Shown here: positions 32,419 to 40,847 of the stretch, piece by piece | Position numbering within the stretch: the first letter of the stretch is position 1 | Layout of the letters: each line of letters starts with the position of its first letter | NCBI GenBank assembly: GCA_016710935.1 | Contig: JADJTY010000001.1 | Span: 434,001-498,000, forward strand | Direction of reading: 5' to 3' | Origin: Chitinophagaceae bacterium | GTDB lineage: Bacteria; Bacteroidota; Bacteroidia; Chitinophagales; Chitinophagaceae | DNA: 64,000 nt | Notes under the pieces: model-generated | The model's input: the letters and a program-made list of their open reading frames with translations, nothing else | What the model was told of the DNA's origin: nothing | The model's database searches: none | Made by a program: the position numbers and the translations under genes

Positions 32419-33081
32419 TCAAAGATCAAGGTAATTCATCAGGTGGCGGTAATTGCTGTGAATTTCGTTTTCAAAGTTTTCATTACCAAAATAGTAGATA
32501 ACATCGTAGTCGTATCTTTCAAAAGTAGCAACAACAGCAGCTATTTCTTTTTTATTGATGTGCAGGGTAACCGTAAGCATTCCGGTTTCGGCATGTACGG
32601 TTGTATTTAAATGCAGGATGGTTGCATCGTTACTTTCCACAATGCGGCTTATTTCTGAAATGGCAAACTGGCTGCGTTCCATTTCCAGTACAATGATGCC
32701 GCCTATTTCGCTGGTGCCGGCAAAAATGCCCAGTGTCTTTAACAGATCGTTGGTAGTGATCACACCCATCAGGTCGTTTTCTTCATTTATTACCGGAACC
32801 ACGGTTGTGTCAAACTGGTTGCTGCAGGTAACGGCATTTAAAAAATGTTCGTTATCATGTACGGATGCACGTATGAAGAATTCCTGCATCAGCTCTATGG
32901 GCATTTTGGGTTCATCCTGGTCAAGCAGGTCATCTTCGCTGATAAGGCCCAGGAATTTTTCGTCTTTTATAACCGGTAAATGGGTAACCCTGAAATCGCT
33001 GATAAGACGCAAAGCTTTGCTTACAGAGTCTTTAAGCTGCAGGCGGGGAATATTGTTATTAATAAGTTCGATAGTTAACAT
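32419..33081 (-). CDS. CBS-domain protein with C-terminal ACT-like domain
   Basis: 220 aa, soluble. Two CBS repeats: DSVSKALRLISDFRVTHLPV followed by IKDEKFLGLISEDDLLD, and FDTTVVPVINEENDLMGVIT followed by TNDLLKTLG. The C-terminal 80 residues (IGGIIVLEMERSQFAISEIS ... MLTVTLHINKKEIAAVVATF) have an ACT-like beta-alpha-beta pattern. CBS pairs bind adenine nucleotides, so a nucleotide- or amino-acid-sensing role is plausible. Its operon position before nadK suggests a link with adenine nucleotide status. Confidence 0.8.
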   Translation of the reverse strand: MLTIELINNNIPRLQLKDSVSKALRLISDFRVTHLPVIKDEKFLGLISEDDLLDQDEPKMPIELMQEFFIRASVHDNEHFLNAVTCSNQFDTTVVPVINEENDLMGVITTNDLLKTLGIFAGTSEIGGIIVLEMERSQFAISEISRIVESNDATILHLNTTVHAETGMLTVTLHINKKEIAAVVATFERYDYDVIYYFGNENFENEIHSNYRHLMNYLDL

Positions 33082-33208
33082 ATAACTGGTTTAGGTTAGT
33101 AACAGCTATTGGAATAACGTTTAATTGATCTTTCAAAGTATACTGATCCGGCTCTATTAACTTTTTGTAAAGATTGTAAGAGCGATGCTATACAGATAAT
33201 GACAATAA

Positions 33209-33991
33209 TTATTGCTGAACTGTTGCAACCGGTGTATTTAATTTTGATAAAAAGGCACCCAGCAGCCTGTTAAACTCTTCCGGCACTTCCATCATGGGTG
33301 CATGCCCGCATTTATCAACAAAATGCAATTCGCTGGTGGGTATCAGGCGGTGAAACTCTTTCGCAACAAAAGGTGGAGTAATGGTATCGTTGTTTCCCCA
33401 GATCAGGCAACAGGGTTGTTTTATCTGGTTTAGTTCTTCGCCCAGGTTATTGCGTATGGCGCTTTTTGCCAGTGCGATGATCTTGATCACCTTCATGCGG
33501 TTATTGGTAATTTCAAAAACCTCATTCACCAGCTCTTCGGTAGCCATCGCGGGGTCGTAAAATGTAAGTTGTGTTTTTTTGCGGATATAATCTTTATCGC
33601 CACGTTTGGGATAAGTATCGCCCATGCCGTTCTCAAATAAACCCGAGCTGCCGGTTAAGGTAATTGATTTGATACGATCGGGATTTTTTAAAATATGAAC
33701 CAATGCAACATGCCCGCCCAGTGAATTACCCAGCAAATTAATATTGTTGTAATTGCGGTGTTCAATAAAGCGGTGAACAAATTTTTGCAGGCCCCCAACA
33801 GAGGTATGCAGCAGGTCAAGTTCGAGCAATGGTAAAAGCGGAACGATCACTTTATTCGTTTTGCGGAAATGTTCAATCAGGAACTGAAAATTGCTCAATG
33901 CTCCAAATAATCCATGCAGCAGCATTAAAGGTTCACCTTCGCCCTCTTCAATAAATTTAAATTTTCCGTCTTGTTTAATTTCGTAACTCAT
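33209..33991 (-). CDS. Alpha/beta hydrolase
   Basis: 260 aa from the ATG at 33991 (MSYEIKQDG). Oxyanion strand LMLLHGLFGAL, nucleophile elbow GNSLGGH, acid region CCLIWGNNDTITPP and the catalytic His in KCGHAPMMEVPEEFN. This is a complete triad for an esterase- or hydrolase-type enzyme. The substrate cannot be deduced. No signal peptide. Separated by over 100 bp from both neighbours. Confidence 0.85.
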   Translation of the reverse strand: MSYEIKQDGKFKFIEEGEGEPLMLLHGLFGALSNFQFLIEHFRKTNKVIVPLLPLLELDLLHTSVGGLQKFVHRFIEHRNYNNINLLGNSLGGHVALVHILKNPDRIKSITLTGSSGLFENGMGDTYPKRGDKDYIRKKTQLTFYDPAMATEELVNEVFEITNNRMKVIKIIALAKSAIRNNLGEELNQIKQPCCLIWGNNDTITPPFVAKEFHRLIPTSELHFVDKCGHAPMMEVPEEFNRLLGAFLSKLNTPVATVQQ

Positions 33992-34091
33992 CCGTAAATG
34001 CAAATTGTTTAATATAAACTGCTATCTCAATCTTAAAGTTATGAAATGCTCATTGGGGCTAAAATTACGTTAAATAAGATAATGGCTGAAA

Positions 34092-34631
34092 TTAATGCTG
34101 AATTTTGTTTGATAACGAATTAAAAAAATCGCCCAATTCAGTAAACATATCTTTAAAAACCGGTATCAGCTTGCCAAAACTATCCATTACTTTAGGTCCC
34201 CAGGGTTGTATAAAAGGATAGGTTTGGGAACTTTTTATGGCTTCGGGCTGCAATAATTGCAGCTTTTCGGCATAAAAAATAAAAATGCTTAGAATAATGA
34301 GGTAAAGGGCCGCATACAAAAGAATTCCACCAATACGGTTAAGCCAGCCCAGCATGACTGCCTGAAATGTCTTTTCAATTAATTTGGCGCCCAGTCTTAC
34401 CAGGATAACAACTATAAAAAACACCAGGGCAAAGGCAATAAACGGCATCCATTTGGCCGAAACACTGATGCTGTCTTTTAGATAAGCTGCAACTGCCGTG
34501 GATAATTTTAAGGCAGCAGCCAGTCCAATGATAAAAGCAATGATGGAAAAGATGGCTAGTATCAATCCCTTTTGATAGCCTTTGATAATGGCCAGGATAA
34601 GCAGGGCAGCAAAGGTGAAATCTATCAGCAT
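34092..34631 (-). CDS. CvpA family membrane protein
   Basis: 179 aa from the ATG at 34631 (MLIDFTFAALLILAIIKGYQ). Four hydrophobic helices with the family features KGYQKGLI near the N-terminus and LGWLNRIGGILLYAALYLII in the third/fourth segments. Named after colicin V production in E. coli; the molecular role is not settled. The tail is soluble and about 45 residues long. A 150-bp non-coding stretch separates it from the YqeY gene. Confidence 0.82.
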   Translation of the reverse strand: MLIDFTFAALLILAIIKGYQKGLILAIFSIIAFIIGLAAALKLSTAVAAYLKDSISVSAKWMPFIAFALVFFIVVILVRLGAKLIEKTFQAVMLGWLNRIGGILLYAALYLIILSIFIFYAEKLQLLQPEAIKSSQTYPFIQPWGPKVMDSFGKLIPVFKDMFTELGDFFNSLSNKIQH

Positions 34632-34667
34632 GAATATTTTTTCTGGCTTTAAAGCAGTTAAAAACAA

Positions 34668-34781
34668 ATTATTAGCCCCGAATTAGCACTAATAATTTGT
34701 GATCATTCGTGCAATTCGTGGCAAGAAAAAAATGCTAATTAAGAATTTTGGTTCCAAACAATTCCATAATGAATTGAAAAA
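34668..34781. repeat. Intergenic ATTCGTG/AATTCGTGGC-type sequence
   Basis: Contains ATTCGTGCAATTCGTGGC (near 34705-34722), two overlapping copies of a CAATTCGTG-like unit, and TTAGCACTAATAAT. The type of sequence is often seen dispersed in Bacteroidota intergenic DNA. Only one copy is present in this window, so the repeat status is inferred. Confidence 0.3.
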
Positions 34782-35234
34782 CTACCCGGCAAGAAGTTCT
34801 TTAACAATACCACTGATCATTTTACCATCTGCCTTACCTGCCAGTTGTTTGCTGGCAACGCCCATTACCTTGCCCATATCGGCAGGTGTGGATGCACCGG
34901 TTTCAGCAATGATTTGTTTGATGATCTCTTTCAGTTCGGTTTCATCTAATTGCTTGGGAAGAAATTTTTCTATCACCGCCATTTCCTCTCTTTCTTTTGC
35001 TGCAAGGTCCTCACGTCCCTGTTTTTCAAAGATCTCCAGCGAATCCCTGCGCTGCTTCATCATCTTCTGTAAAAACTTCTGCTCGGTTGCTTCATCAAGT
35101 TCAGCAGCAGCACCGGGTTCTGTTTTGGCTTTAATGATCTCGGCCTTAATGCCACGCAGGGCACGTAAAACGCCTTCGTTCTTAGCTTTCATGGCCTCTT
35201 TCATTTCGGTCATGATCTGTTGTTCTAAACTCAT
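34782..35234 (-). CDS. GatB/YqeY domain protein
   Basis: 150 aa. A compact all-helical YqeY protein: MSLEQQIMTEMKEAMKAKNE, LRALRGIKAEIIKAKTEPGA, EIFEKQGREDLAAKEREEMA, then FLPKQLDETELKEIIKQII and the conserved PADMGKVMGVASKQLAGKAD. The domain is related to the tail of the amidotransferase subunit GatB that binds tRNA. The stand-alone function is unknown. Confidence 0.92.
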   Translation of the reverse strand: MSLEQQIMTEMKEAMKAKNEGVLRALRGIKAEIIKAKTEPGAAAELDEATEQKFLQKMMKQRRDSLEIFEKQGREDLAAKEREEMAVIEKFLPKQLDETELKEIIKQIIAETGASTPADMGKVMGVASKQLAGKADGKMISGIVKELLAG

Positions 35235-35270
35235 GGTAATGTCTTTTATATTGGTTTAAAATAAGGGGAG

Positions 35271-35383
35271 TAGTTGCAAGCTGCAAGGGGTAAGTTTTAG
35301 CATGCAACATTCTTTTATTTTGCTGACGGCAAAAAAAGGATCATGCTTTTAATGTTTGCCCCCTTGTAGCTATTCCCCTTGCG
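35271..35383. repeat. Intergenic long-hairpin repeat, copy A
   Basis: The left arm TTGCAAGCTGCAAGGGGTAA (35275-35294) is an imperfect inverted copy of the right arm TTGCCCCCTTGTAGCTATTC (35357-35376). About 70 AT-rich bases lie between. Related copies are at 43708-43833 and 60233-60351, all intergenic and about 110-125 bp long. Confidence 0.55.
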
Positions 35384-35385
35384 TC

Positions 35386-35730
35386 TTATTTCTGTTCTTT
35401 CAGCTGTATCGCCCTGAACTTATCAAAAAACTCCTTGGCAAATTTCTTCATGTCATCACTCATTTCCTGTTGCTGGGTGGCACGTTTAAATGTATCAGCC
35501 ATGCTCATCAGCATCTGGTAATAAAAATCAGCCATTTCGTCCACCATCATATCCTTGGTCCAGAGGTCAATACGCAAAGCTGTTTTATCGGCACCATCCC
35601 AAAAAGCAACACTCATGGCTTTGGCTTTTTGTACCATATTTGCTGTGCTGTCGGTTGCTGTCCAGTTTATTTGCTCGGGTACTTTGTTGGGGTCAAGCAG
35701 TACGTCAATTTTTATTGTTGATTGATTCAT
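35386..35730 (-). CDS. gldC: Gliding motility protein GldC
   Basis: 114 aa, cytoplasmic. MNQSTIKIDVLLDPNKVPEQ, INWTATDSTANMVQKAKAMS, VAFWDGADKTALRIDLWTKD and the helical MVDEMADFYYQMLMSMADTF are characteristic of GldC. The protein is widespread in Bacteroidota, including non-gliding ones; it increases gliding efficiency in Flavobacterium but is not essential there. A -7 box (TAATTTTG, minus strand 35801-35794) lies upstream, so the short palindrome at 35772-35790 would fall in its leader. gldB is not adjacent. Confidence 0.85.
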   Translation of the reverse strand: MNQSTIKIDVLLDPNKVPEQINWTATDSTANMVQKAKAMSVAFWDGADKTALRIDLWTKDMMVDEMADFYYQMLMSMADTFKRATQQQEMSDDMKKFAKEFFDKFRAIQLKEQK

Positions 35731-35771
35731 ATAATTTCAGGAGATTTTAAAATGCGCTTGTTTTAGTTAAA

Positions 35772-35790
35772 CCTGCCTAACGCAGGCAGG
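35772..35790. repeat. Short palindromic repeat (CCTGCCT/AGGCAGG) in the gldC leader
   Basis: CCTGCCT (35772-35778) and AGGCAGG (35784-35790) around AACGC. It belongs with the elements at 868-890 and 38886-38903. It lies just downstream of the probable gldC -7 box, so it should form a hairpin near the 5' end of that mRNA. Confidence 0.6.
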
Positions 35791-35793
35791 CTG

Positions 35794-35801
35794 CAAAATT
35801 A
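35794..35801 (-). promoter_or_regulatory. -7 promoter box for gldC
   Basis: The minus strand reads TAATTTTG, an exact TAnnTTTG match, 64 bp before the gldC ATG. Confidence 0.4.
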
Positions 35802-35808
35802 ACTGAAA

Positions 35809-36912
35809 TTAATTATTGGCAGCTTTCAAAATGCATTCCATCAGTAATTCAGCATTTTTGCCTGGTTGATGTTGCAGCAACAGTTCTTTGCCGGCTTTTA
35901 CCAGTTCATTTGCTTTGGCCTCATCTTTATAAACAAGCATCATCTTTTGAGCAATATCCTCATAGTTTTCGGGATTGAAATATAAAACTGCTTCGCCAAA
36001 AACAACGGGCAGCGCCCCGGCATCAGATATTACAACAGGTACATTGCATTGCATGGACTGTAAAACCGGCAAGGCCAATTCATCATACAAAAAAGGGTAA
36101 ACCATGGCGTAGGCAGCTGCCGTTATTTTTGCCAGTTCAGCCTTATCCAGGCCCTCAAGCAATTTTACTTCATTCCTCAGTTTGTAAGTTTTCAGTTCCT
36201 TTTTAAAAGTTTCATCAATATTGCCTGCAATCAGCAGCAGCATATTGCTTTTCTGCCTTTTTTTAAAAAAGGTAAAGGCCTTTAACAGGTTGATGAGGTT
36301 GCTGTTTGTGTTGCATAAAAAATAAGCCTTGCCTTCGGTATATTTTTCTTTGATGATTTCCTGTTCCTCCCAGTCAAGCGGTTTAAAAACAGCACTAACC
36401 GACGGATGAATAACGCCAATATCTTCTGCAGCTATTTTATAATGATCAGCAATTATATTTTTTGAAAGTGTTGAAACGGTTGCAATACTTCTTGCTTTTG
36501 CTAAAAATGCAGGAGTGAATTTTGTATAAAACCTGGCCTGCGATTTTTTTAATAACGCCGGGTAATTTAAAAATGACAGATCACTCAGTAATAAACACTG
36601 GGGCACTTTTGTACGCAGCGAACAAATACCTTCCAGGCTTACGAAAACACCGGCATTATGTTTACGTAAAATTGCAGGTATCCTGTAATTGAACCAATAT
36701 TGTAAACGAAGGCTGCTGCTGCCTTTTGGGCCGGAAATAACAGGAGTTACATTTTTCTGGAAAACCATATTTTTATAAGGAGCATCAAAAATATAGATGA
36801 ATTGATGTTGCGGAAATTTTGTAACTACCTGATCAAGCAGTTCAAAAATAAAGTCTTCATAACCTTCCGGCTGTGTTTCTTTATTGATCCTGGTGTTTAC
36901 AGCAATGGTCAT
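35809..36912 (-). CDS. Family 4-type glycosyltransferase
   Basis: 367 aa, GT-B fold. The N-terminal half (MTIAVNTRINKETQPEGYED, VFVSLEGICSLRTKVPQCLL) and the C-terminal donor-binding half (AYFLCNTNSNLINLLKAFTF; AAYAMVYPFLYDELALPVLQ; SMQCNVPVVISDAGALPVVF) fit GT4. The usual EGFGLPxLEA is replaced by LYDELALPVLQSMQ, keeping one acidic residue. It probably transfers a sugar to a lipid-linked or surface glycan; donor and acceptor are unknown. No other glycan genes are adjacent. Confidence 0.83.
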   Translation of the reverse strand: MTIAVNTRINKETQPEGYEDFIFELLDQVVTKFPQHQFIYIFDAPYKNMVFQKNVTPVISGPKGSSSLRLQYWFNYRIPAILRKHNAGVFVSLEGICSLRTKVPQCLLLSDLSFLNYPALLKKSQARFYTKFTPAFLAKARSIATVSTLSKNIIADHYKIAAEDIGVIHPSVSAVFKPLDWEEQEIIKEKYTEGKAYFLCNTNSNLINLLKAFTFFKKRQKSNMLLLIAGNIDETFKKELKTYKLRNEVKLLEGLDKAELAKITAAAYAMVYPFLYDELALPVLQSMQCNVPVVISDAGALPVVFGEAVLYFNPENYEDIAQKMMLVYKDEAKANELVKAGKELLLQHQPGKNAELLMECILKAANN

Positions 36913-36954
36913 GAAAATAAAATAAGAGAAGATTAAAAACCGGTGCAGACCGGC

Positions 36955-38241
36955 TTATTTTAAAACTTTCAGCTTTACCATTTCAATGCGGGTATCGCTT
37001 ACGCTTAAAATATCAATTTCGTAATTGCCAATAATAATATGCTCCTTTAATTTTGGTATTTGCCCGTGATTTTTAATGATGTAACCCGACAGGGTTTCTG
37101 TTTCTTCATCATCCGGAAAATGTAGCTTGTATTTTTCGGTAATGAGATCCAGCTCCATCCTGCCGCTAAAAATAAATTCATTATTAGCCAACTGCTTGTC
37201 AACAAATTCTTCGGTATCATGCTCATCTTCAATCTCTCCAAAGATCTCCTCCAGCAGGTCTTCCATCGTAACAATACCGGCAGTGCCGCCAAATTCATCA
37301 ACAACCCAGGCAATTGATTTTCTTTGTTTGCTGAATTTGTTCATCAGGTCGGTGGCGCTCATACTTTCCGGAACCGTTGGTATGGGCAATAAAATTTCGT
37401 TTACGGTGGCCGGGTGTTTAAACAGGTCGAGCTGATGAATATATCCTGCAATGCTGTCGATATTCTCTTCGTACACAACCAGTTTACTCAGTTGCGTACT
37501 GATGAATTTTGCTTTCACTTCTTCAATAGATGCTTTAATGCTCACCGCTTCAATCTCTTTACGGGGTATCAGGCATTCACGGAGCCTGGTTTCGCTGAGC
37601 GACAAAGCATTTTCAAACAGTTCCTTGTTTAACTCACTGCTGTTCTCTTCTTCATTGCTTTTGCTCTGTTGCATAAAATGCTCCAGGTCTACTTTACTGA
37701 ATATGTCTTTTTTGGTATTCACTTTCACATTCAGCATATATTTCAATATCCATTCGGCCGCATTTACAAAATAGATACCGATAGAAGAAAACATCCAGTA
37801 AAAGAATTGTACCACGCTGCTGATGAGGGAAGAACTCAGTATGCTGCTGTTGCGTGCTTTAAAAAAGGCTTTAAATATAAATTCAACAAACAATACAATT
37901 AAAGTGGAGAGTATAGTTTCTACAAAAAGCTTGATATAGTCTACTGCATTTACAAAAGATCCCGGTAAGTTTGATTTGATCCAGAGCCAGATGGGTGAGA
38001 GCATATCTACCACCAGTAAGCCATATACTACAAAAACCAGGTTAATGCCAACGAGCGTAGTACCTATAAAACGGGCGGGCCGGTCGGCATAAAAGCCCCA
38101 CACTTTTCCGCTTTTGGTACCTTGCTTGCGGTTTAATTCAATAGATAGTTTGTTGGCAGATATAAAAGCTATTTCTATACCGGCAAAAAAACCTATCAGC
38201 AGCAGGGAAGCAATGATGGCAATAAAAGCTATCCAATCCAT
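36955..38241 (-). CDS. CNNM/CBS-domain membrane protein (hemolysin C/CorC family)
   Basis: 428 aa. An N-terminal CNNM domain with four membrane helices (DWIAFIAIIASLLLIGFFAG; FIGTTLVGINLVFVVYGLLV; two more to residue about 165) is followed by two CBS repeats (ECLIPRKEIEAVSIKASIEE; KQRKSIAWVVDEFGGTAGIV) and a C-terminal CorC/HlyC domain (IFSGRMELDLITEKYKLHFP, ETLSGYIIKNHGQIPKLKEH). This family is linked to Mg/Co efflux. GldE of gliding bacteria has the same architecture, but nothing here proves that identity. It lies just downstream of gmk. Confidence 0.88.
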   Translation of the reverse strand: MDWIAFIAIIASLLLIGFFAGIEIAFISANKLSIELNRKQGTKSGKVWGFYADRPARFIGTTLVGINLVFVVYGLLVVDMLSPIWLWIKSNLPGSFVNAVDYIKLFVETILSTLIVLFVEFIFKAFFKARNSSILSSSLISSVVQFFYWMFSSIGIYFVNAAEWILKYMLNVKVNTKKDIFSKVDLEHFMQQSKSNEEENSSELNKELFENALSLSETRLRECLIPRKEIEAVSIKASIEEVKAKFISTQLSKLVVYEENIDSIAGYIHQLDLFKHPATVNEILLPIPTVPESMSATDLMNKFSKQRKSIAWVVDEFGGTAGIVTMEDLLEEIFGEIEDEHDTEEFVDKQLANNEFIFSGRMELDLITEKYKLHFPDDEETETLSGYIIKNHGQIPKLKEHIIIGNYEIDILSVSDTRIEMVKLKVLK

Positions 38242-38273
38242 AGTATAAAAATAAGAAAGAGTTTTTAAACGGG

Positions 38274-38846
38274 CTATTGGTTGATAAAATCATCGACGAT
38301 CCCTTCAGCTTCGGTACAAGCACGATGAAAATCATCATTGGTGATCAGTTTATTGAACTGTTCCTTAAATGAAAGCTCGTAAGCTGCTTTGTTTATTCTT
38401 GCTGCAAGCGATTCGGCCGTTTCGGTACCACGGCTTTCCAGTCTTTTCTTCAATTCTTCTACCGAAGGTGTTTGTATAAAAAGGCTGAGTGAACTTTCAG
38501 GATATTGCTGCTGCACATGAATGGCACCTTTTACATCAATATCAAGTACCGGAATTTTATTTTGCTGCCAGATACGCTCCAGTTCAGATTTTAACGTGCC
38601 ATAATATTTTCCCTCGTACACCATTTCCCATTCCACAAATTCGTTATGCTGAATTTTGTCTTTAAAGGCTTCGGTGCTCATAAAATGATAATCCACCCCG
38701 TTTTGTTCTGTTCCCCTGGGGTTGCGTGTGGCAGCCGAAATGGAAAATGCCAGTTGCGGAAAAGTTTTCATCAGGTAGCGGGTAATAGATGTTTTACCGG
38801 CGCCTGACGGTGCAGTGATGATGATGAGTTTGTTTTTATCAGTCAT
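38274..38846 (-). CDS. gmk: Guanylate kinase
   Basis: 190 aa from the ATG at 38846 (MTDKNKLIIITAPSGAGKTS). The open frame continues upstream through CLPAGRCG, a translation of the palindromic repeat at 38886-38903, which is not part of the enzyme. P-loop APSGAGKTS, GMP-binding SISAATRNPRGTEQNGVDYH and YYGT, and the RGTETAESLAARI lid. It phosphorylates GMP to GDP. Confidence 0.96.
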   Translation of the reverse strand: MTDKNKLIIITAPSGAGKTSITRYLMKTFPQLAFSISAATRNPRGTEQNGVDYHFMSTEAFKDKIQHNEFVEWEMVYEGKYYGTLKSELERIWQQNKIPVLDIDVKGAIHVQQQYPESSLSLFIQTPSVEELKKRLESRGTETAESLAARINKAAYELSFKEQFNKLITNDDFHRACTEAEGIVDDFINQ

Positions 38847-38885
38847 GTGCAAAGAAACTATTTTTATTTTGGATTTTGAACCACA

Positions 38886-38903
38886 CCTGCCTGCCGGTAG
38901 GCA
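38886..38903. repeat. Short imperfect palindromic repeat upstream of gmk
   Basis: CCTGCCTGCCGGTAGGCA: TGCCT (38888-38892) with AGGCA (38899-38903) around GCCGGT. Same family as 868-890 and 35772-35790. It lies 40 bp before the gmk ATG, in its leader. Confidence 0.55.
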
Positions 38904-38980
38904 AGTAGAATTTAGGAAACAAAGATTACACATAGGCCTATGTTTTTTTCTATGTAACTATGATTCTATGTGGTTCAGCC

Positions 38981-39403
38981 TTAATGTGGTTTAAAATGAA
39001 GTACCACGTTCTGGTTCTCAGCATTGCCTGTCAGCACCAGTTCATCAGCCGTTAGCGTTTTAATAATATACCGGGTACTAAAGTTTACTGTTTCTCGTGT
39101 AAGAATCAATATCCTGTCATCTCCCAACAATTCATATTTACCCCGGACTGTAACCTGCTCTTTAATGGCAAATTCATAGCGCATATTTTTTTTAAAGGTC
39201 AAGCTCATTGATTGCAATGACAGGTTTAACTTTTCCAGGTTTAAAGAATCTGTTGCTGTAAGGGATTTGGTATCAGGCGGAACAATGTTATCTACCTGCA
39301 CACAATCCCATTTTTTTGTGAGCAGTATAACCGTTTTATTGCGGCAGGAACTGAAAAGGATCAGCACAAAAAGTAAAAGAAACAGCGGAATTATTTTTTT
39401 CAT
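38981..39403 (-). CDS. Hypothetical lipoprotein, lipocalin-like
   Basis: 140 aa. Leader MKKIIPLFLLLFVLILFSSC ends in the lipobox FSSC. The mature part begins LLTKKWDCVQVDN and continues in beta strands (MSLTFKKNMRYEFAIKEQVT, VRGKYELLGDDRILILTRE, DELVLTGNAENQNVVLHFKP). The pattern WxxxxV...F..D...GxW.L..D..L matches lipocalin-like small lipoproteins common in Bacteroidota. The role is unknown. It sits 12 bp downstream of murA. Confidence 0.75.
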   Translation of the reverse strand: MKKIIPLFLLLFVLILFSSCRNKTVILLTKKWDCVQVDNIVPPDTKSLTATDSLNLEKLNLSLQSMSLTFKKNMRYEFAIKEQVTVRGKYELLGDDRILILTRETVNFSTRYIIKTLTADELVLTGNAENQNVVLHFKPH

Positions 39404-39414
39404 CGGGTAAAAAA

Positions 39415-40722
39415 TTAACTGATCCTTTTTATATCTGCACCTAATTTTATCAGGCGCTCATCTATGTTCTGATAACCCCTGTCAATCTGTTCAATATTCT
39501 GAATTGTACTTTTACCCTGGGCACTTAATGCAGCAATCAGCAGGGCCACACCGGCACGTATATCCGGACTGCTCATGGTTATACCACGTAACTGTTGTTC
39601 TCTTTCCAGGCCAATAACCACTGCACGGTGCGGATCGCATAAAATAATTTGAGCGCCCATATCAATCAGCTTATCTACAAAGAACAAACGGCTCTCAAAC
39701 ATTTTTTGGTGAATGAGTACGCTGCCTTTTGCCTGTATGGCTGTAACCAAAACTATGCTCAACAGATCGGGTGTAAAGCCAGGCCAGGGATGATCGTACA
39801 CAGTTAGCACACCGCCATCCATGTATTTTTGTATCTCATAAAATTCCTGTGCAGGAATATGAATATCATCGCCAACAAAATTCATTTGTATACCCAGTTG
39901 CTGAAACCTTTCCGGTATAACGCCCAGGTGTTGGATACCTGCATTTTTTATGGTGATATCGCTCTGCGTCATTGCTGCCAGGCCGATGAACGAACCTACT
40001 TCGATCATATCGGGTAACATCCGGTGCGCTGTTCCGCCTAAGGCATCCACACCGGTTATGGTAAGCATGTTGCTGCCGATACCGCTTATTTTTGCGCCCA
40101 TGCGGTTAAGCATCTTACAAAGTTGCTGCAGGTATGGTTCGCAGGCCGCATTGTAAATAGTGGTGGTGCCGGAAGCCATAGAAGCTGCCATTAAAATATT
40201 GGCAGTGCCGGTTACGCTGGGCTCGTCTAATAAAATATTGGTGCCTTTCAAGCCGGTGGTTTCTAAATGAAAAAAGCCATCTTCTGTATCATACAAAAAT
40301 TTGGCACCCAGTTTTTCAAAACCTATAATATGCGTATCTAATCTTCTTCTGCCAATTTTATCGCCACCGGGTTTGGGTATGTATGCTTTTTTAAAACGTG
40401 CAAGCAGCGGACCGGCAAGCATGACAGAGCCACGCAGTTTGCCGCTTTTTTTGTGATAAGCTTCGCTATGCAGGTAATCCACATCCACATCATCTGCCTG
40501 GAAAGTACAGGTATCACGGCTTTGCCGGTCGATCTTCACTTTCATTTCGCCCAGCAATTCAATCAGCAGGTTAACATCTACAATATCGGGTATGTTGGAA
40601 ATGGATATTTTTTCCGGGCTGAGCAGTACTGCAGATATAATTTGCAGCGCTTCATTTTTTGCACCTTGTGGTGTTATCTCTCCAAAAAGTTTTTTACCAC
40701 CTCTTACTTCAAATGATTGCAT
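39415..40722 (-). CDS. murA: UDP-N-acetylglucosamine 1-carboxyvinyltransferase with Asp at the catalytic Cys position
   Basis: 435 aa. First committed step of peptidoglycan synthesis: transfer of enolpyruvate from PEP to UDP-GlcNAc. Lys22-Asn23 in GAKNEALQ and the active-site loop PKPGGDKIGRRRLDTHI are visible. The usual Cys of the loop (PGGC in E. coli) is Asp121 here. Cys-to-Asp MurA enzymes are active and resist fosfomycin (known from mycobacteria and chlamydiae). Length is slightly above the E. coli enzyme. The start ATG at 40722 leads straight into MQSFEVRGGKKLFGEI. Confidence 0.95.
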   Translation of the reverse strand: MQSFEVRGGKKLFGEITPQGAKNEALQIISAVLLSPEKISISNIPDIVDVNLLIELLGEMKVKIDRQSRDTCTFQADDVDVDYLHSEAYHKKSGKLRGSVMLAGPLLARFKKAYIPKPGGDKIGRRRLDTHIIGFEKLGAKFLYDTEDGFFHLETTGLKGTNILLDEPSVTGTANILMAASMASGTTTIYNAACEPYLQQLCKMLNRMGAKISGIGSNMLTITGVDALGGTAHRMLPDMIEVGSFIGLAAMTQSDITIKNAGIQHLGVIPERFQQLGIQMNFVGDDIHIPAQEFYEIQKYMDGGVLTVYDHPWPGFTPDLLSIVLVTAIQAKGSVLIHQKMFESRLFFVDKLIDMGAQIILCDPHRAVVIGLEREQQLRGITMSSPDIRAGVALLIAALSAQGKSTIQNIEQIDRGYQNIDERLIKLGADIKRIS

Positions 40723-40778
40723 GCGTTGTTTTTTTTACAGGAATTAAAATGAATTACACGATTTTTCAGAACCTAAAA

Positions 40779-40805
40779 ATAAAAAACCCTGAATTAAATC
40801 AGGGT
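40779..40805 (-). terminator. Terminator of the DUF4290 gene
   Basis: On the minus strand ACCCTGA and TCAGGGT (40805-40799 and 40792-40786) form a 7-bp stem with a 6-nt loop, followed by TTTTTTATTTTT. It separates the DUF4290 gene from murA. Confidence 0.75.
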
Positions 40806-40847
40806 AATTAATTAGCAAAATCAGTACATGGGCAAATCACCACATTA

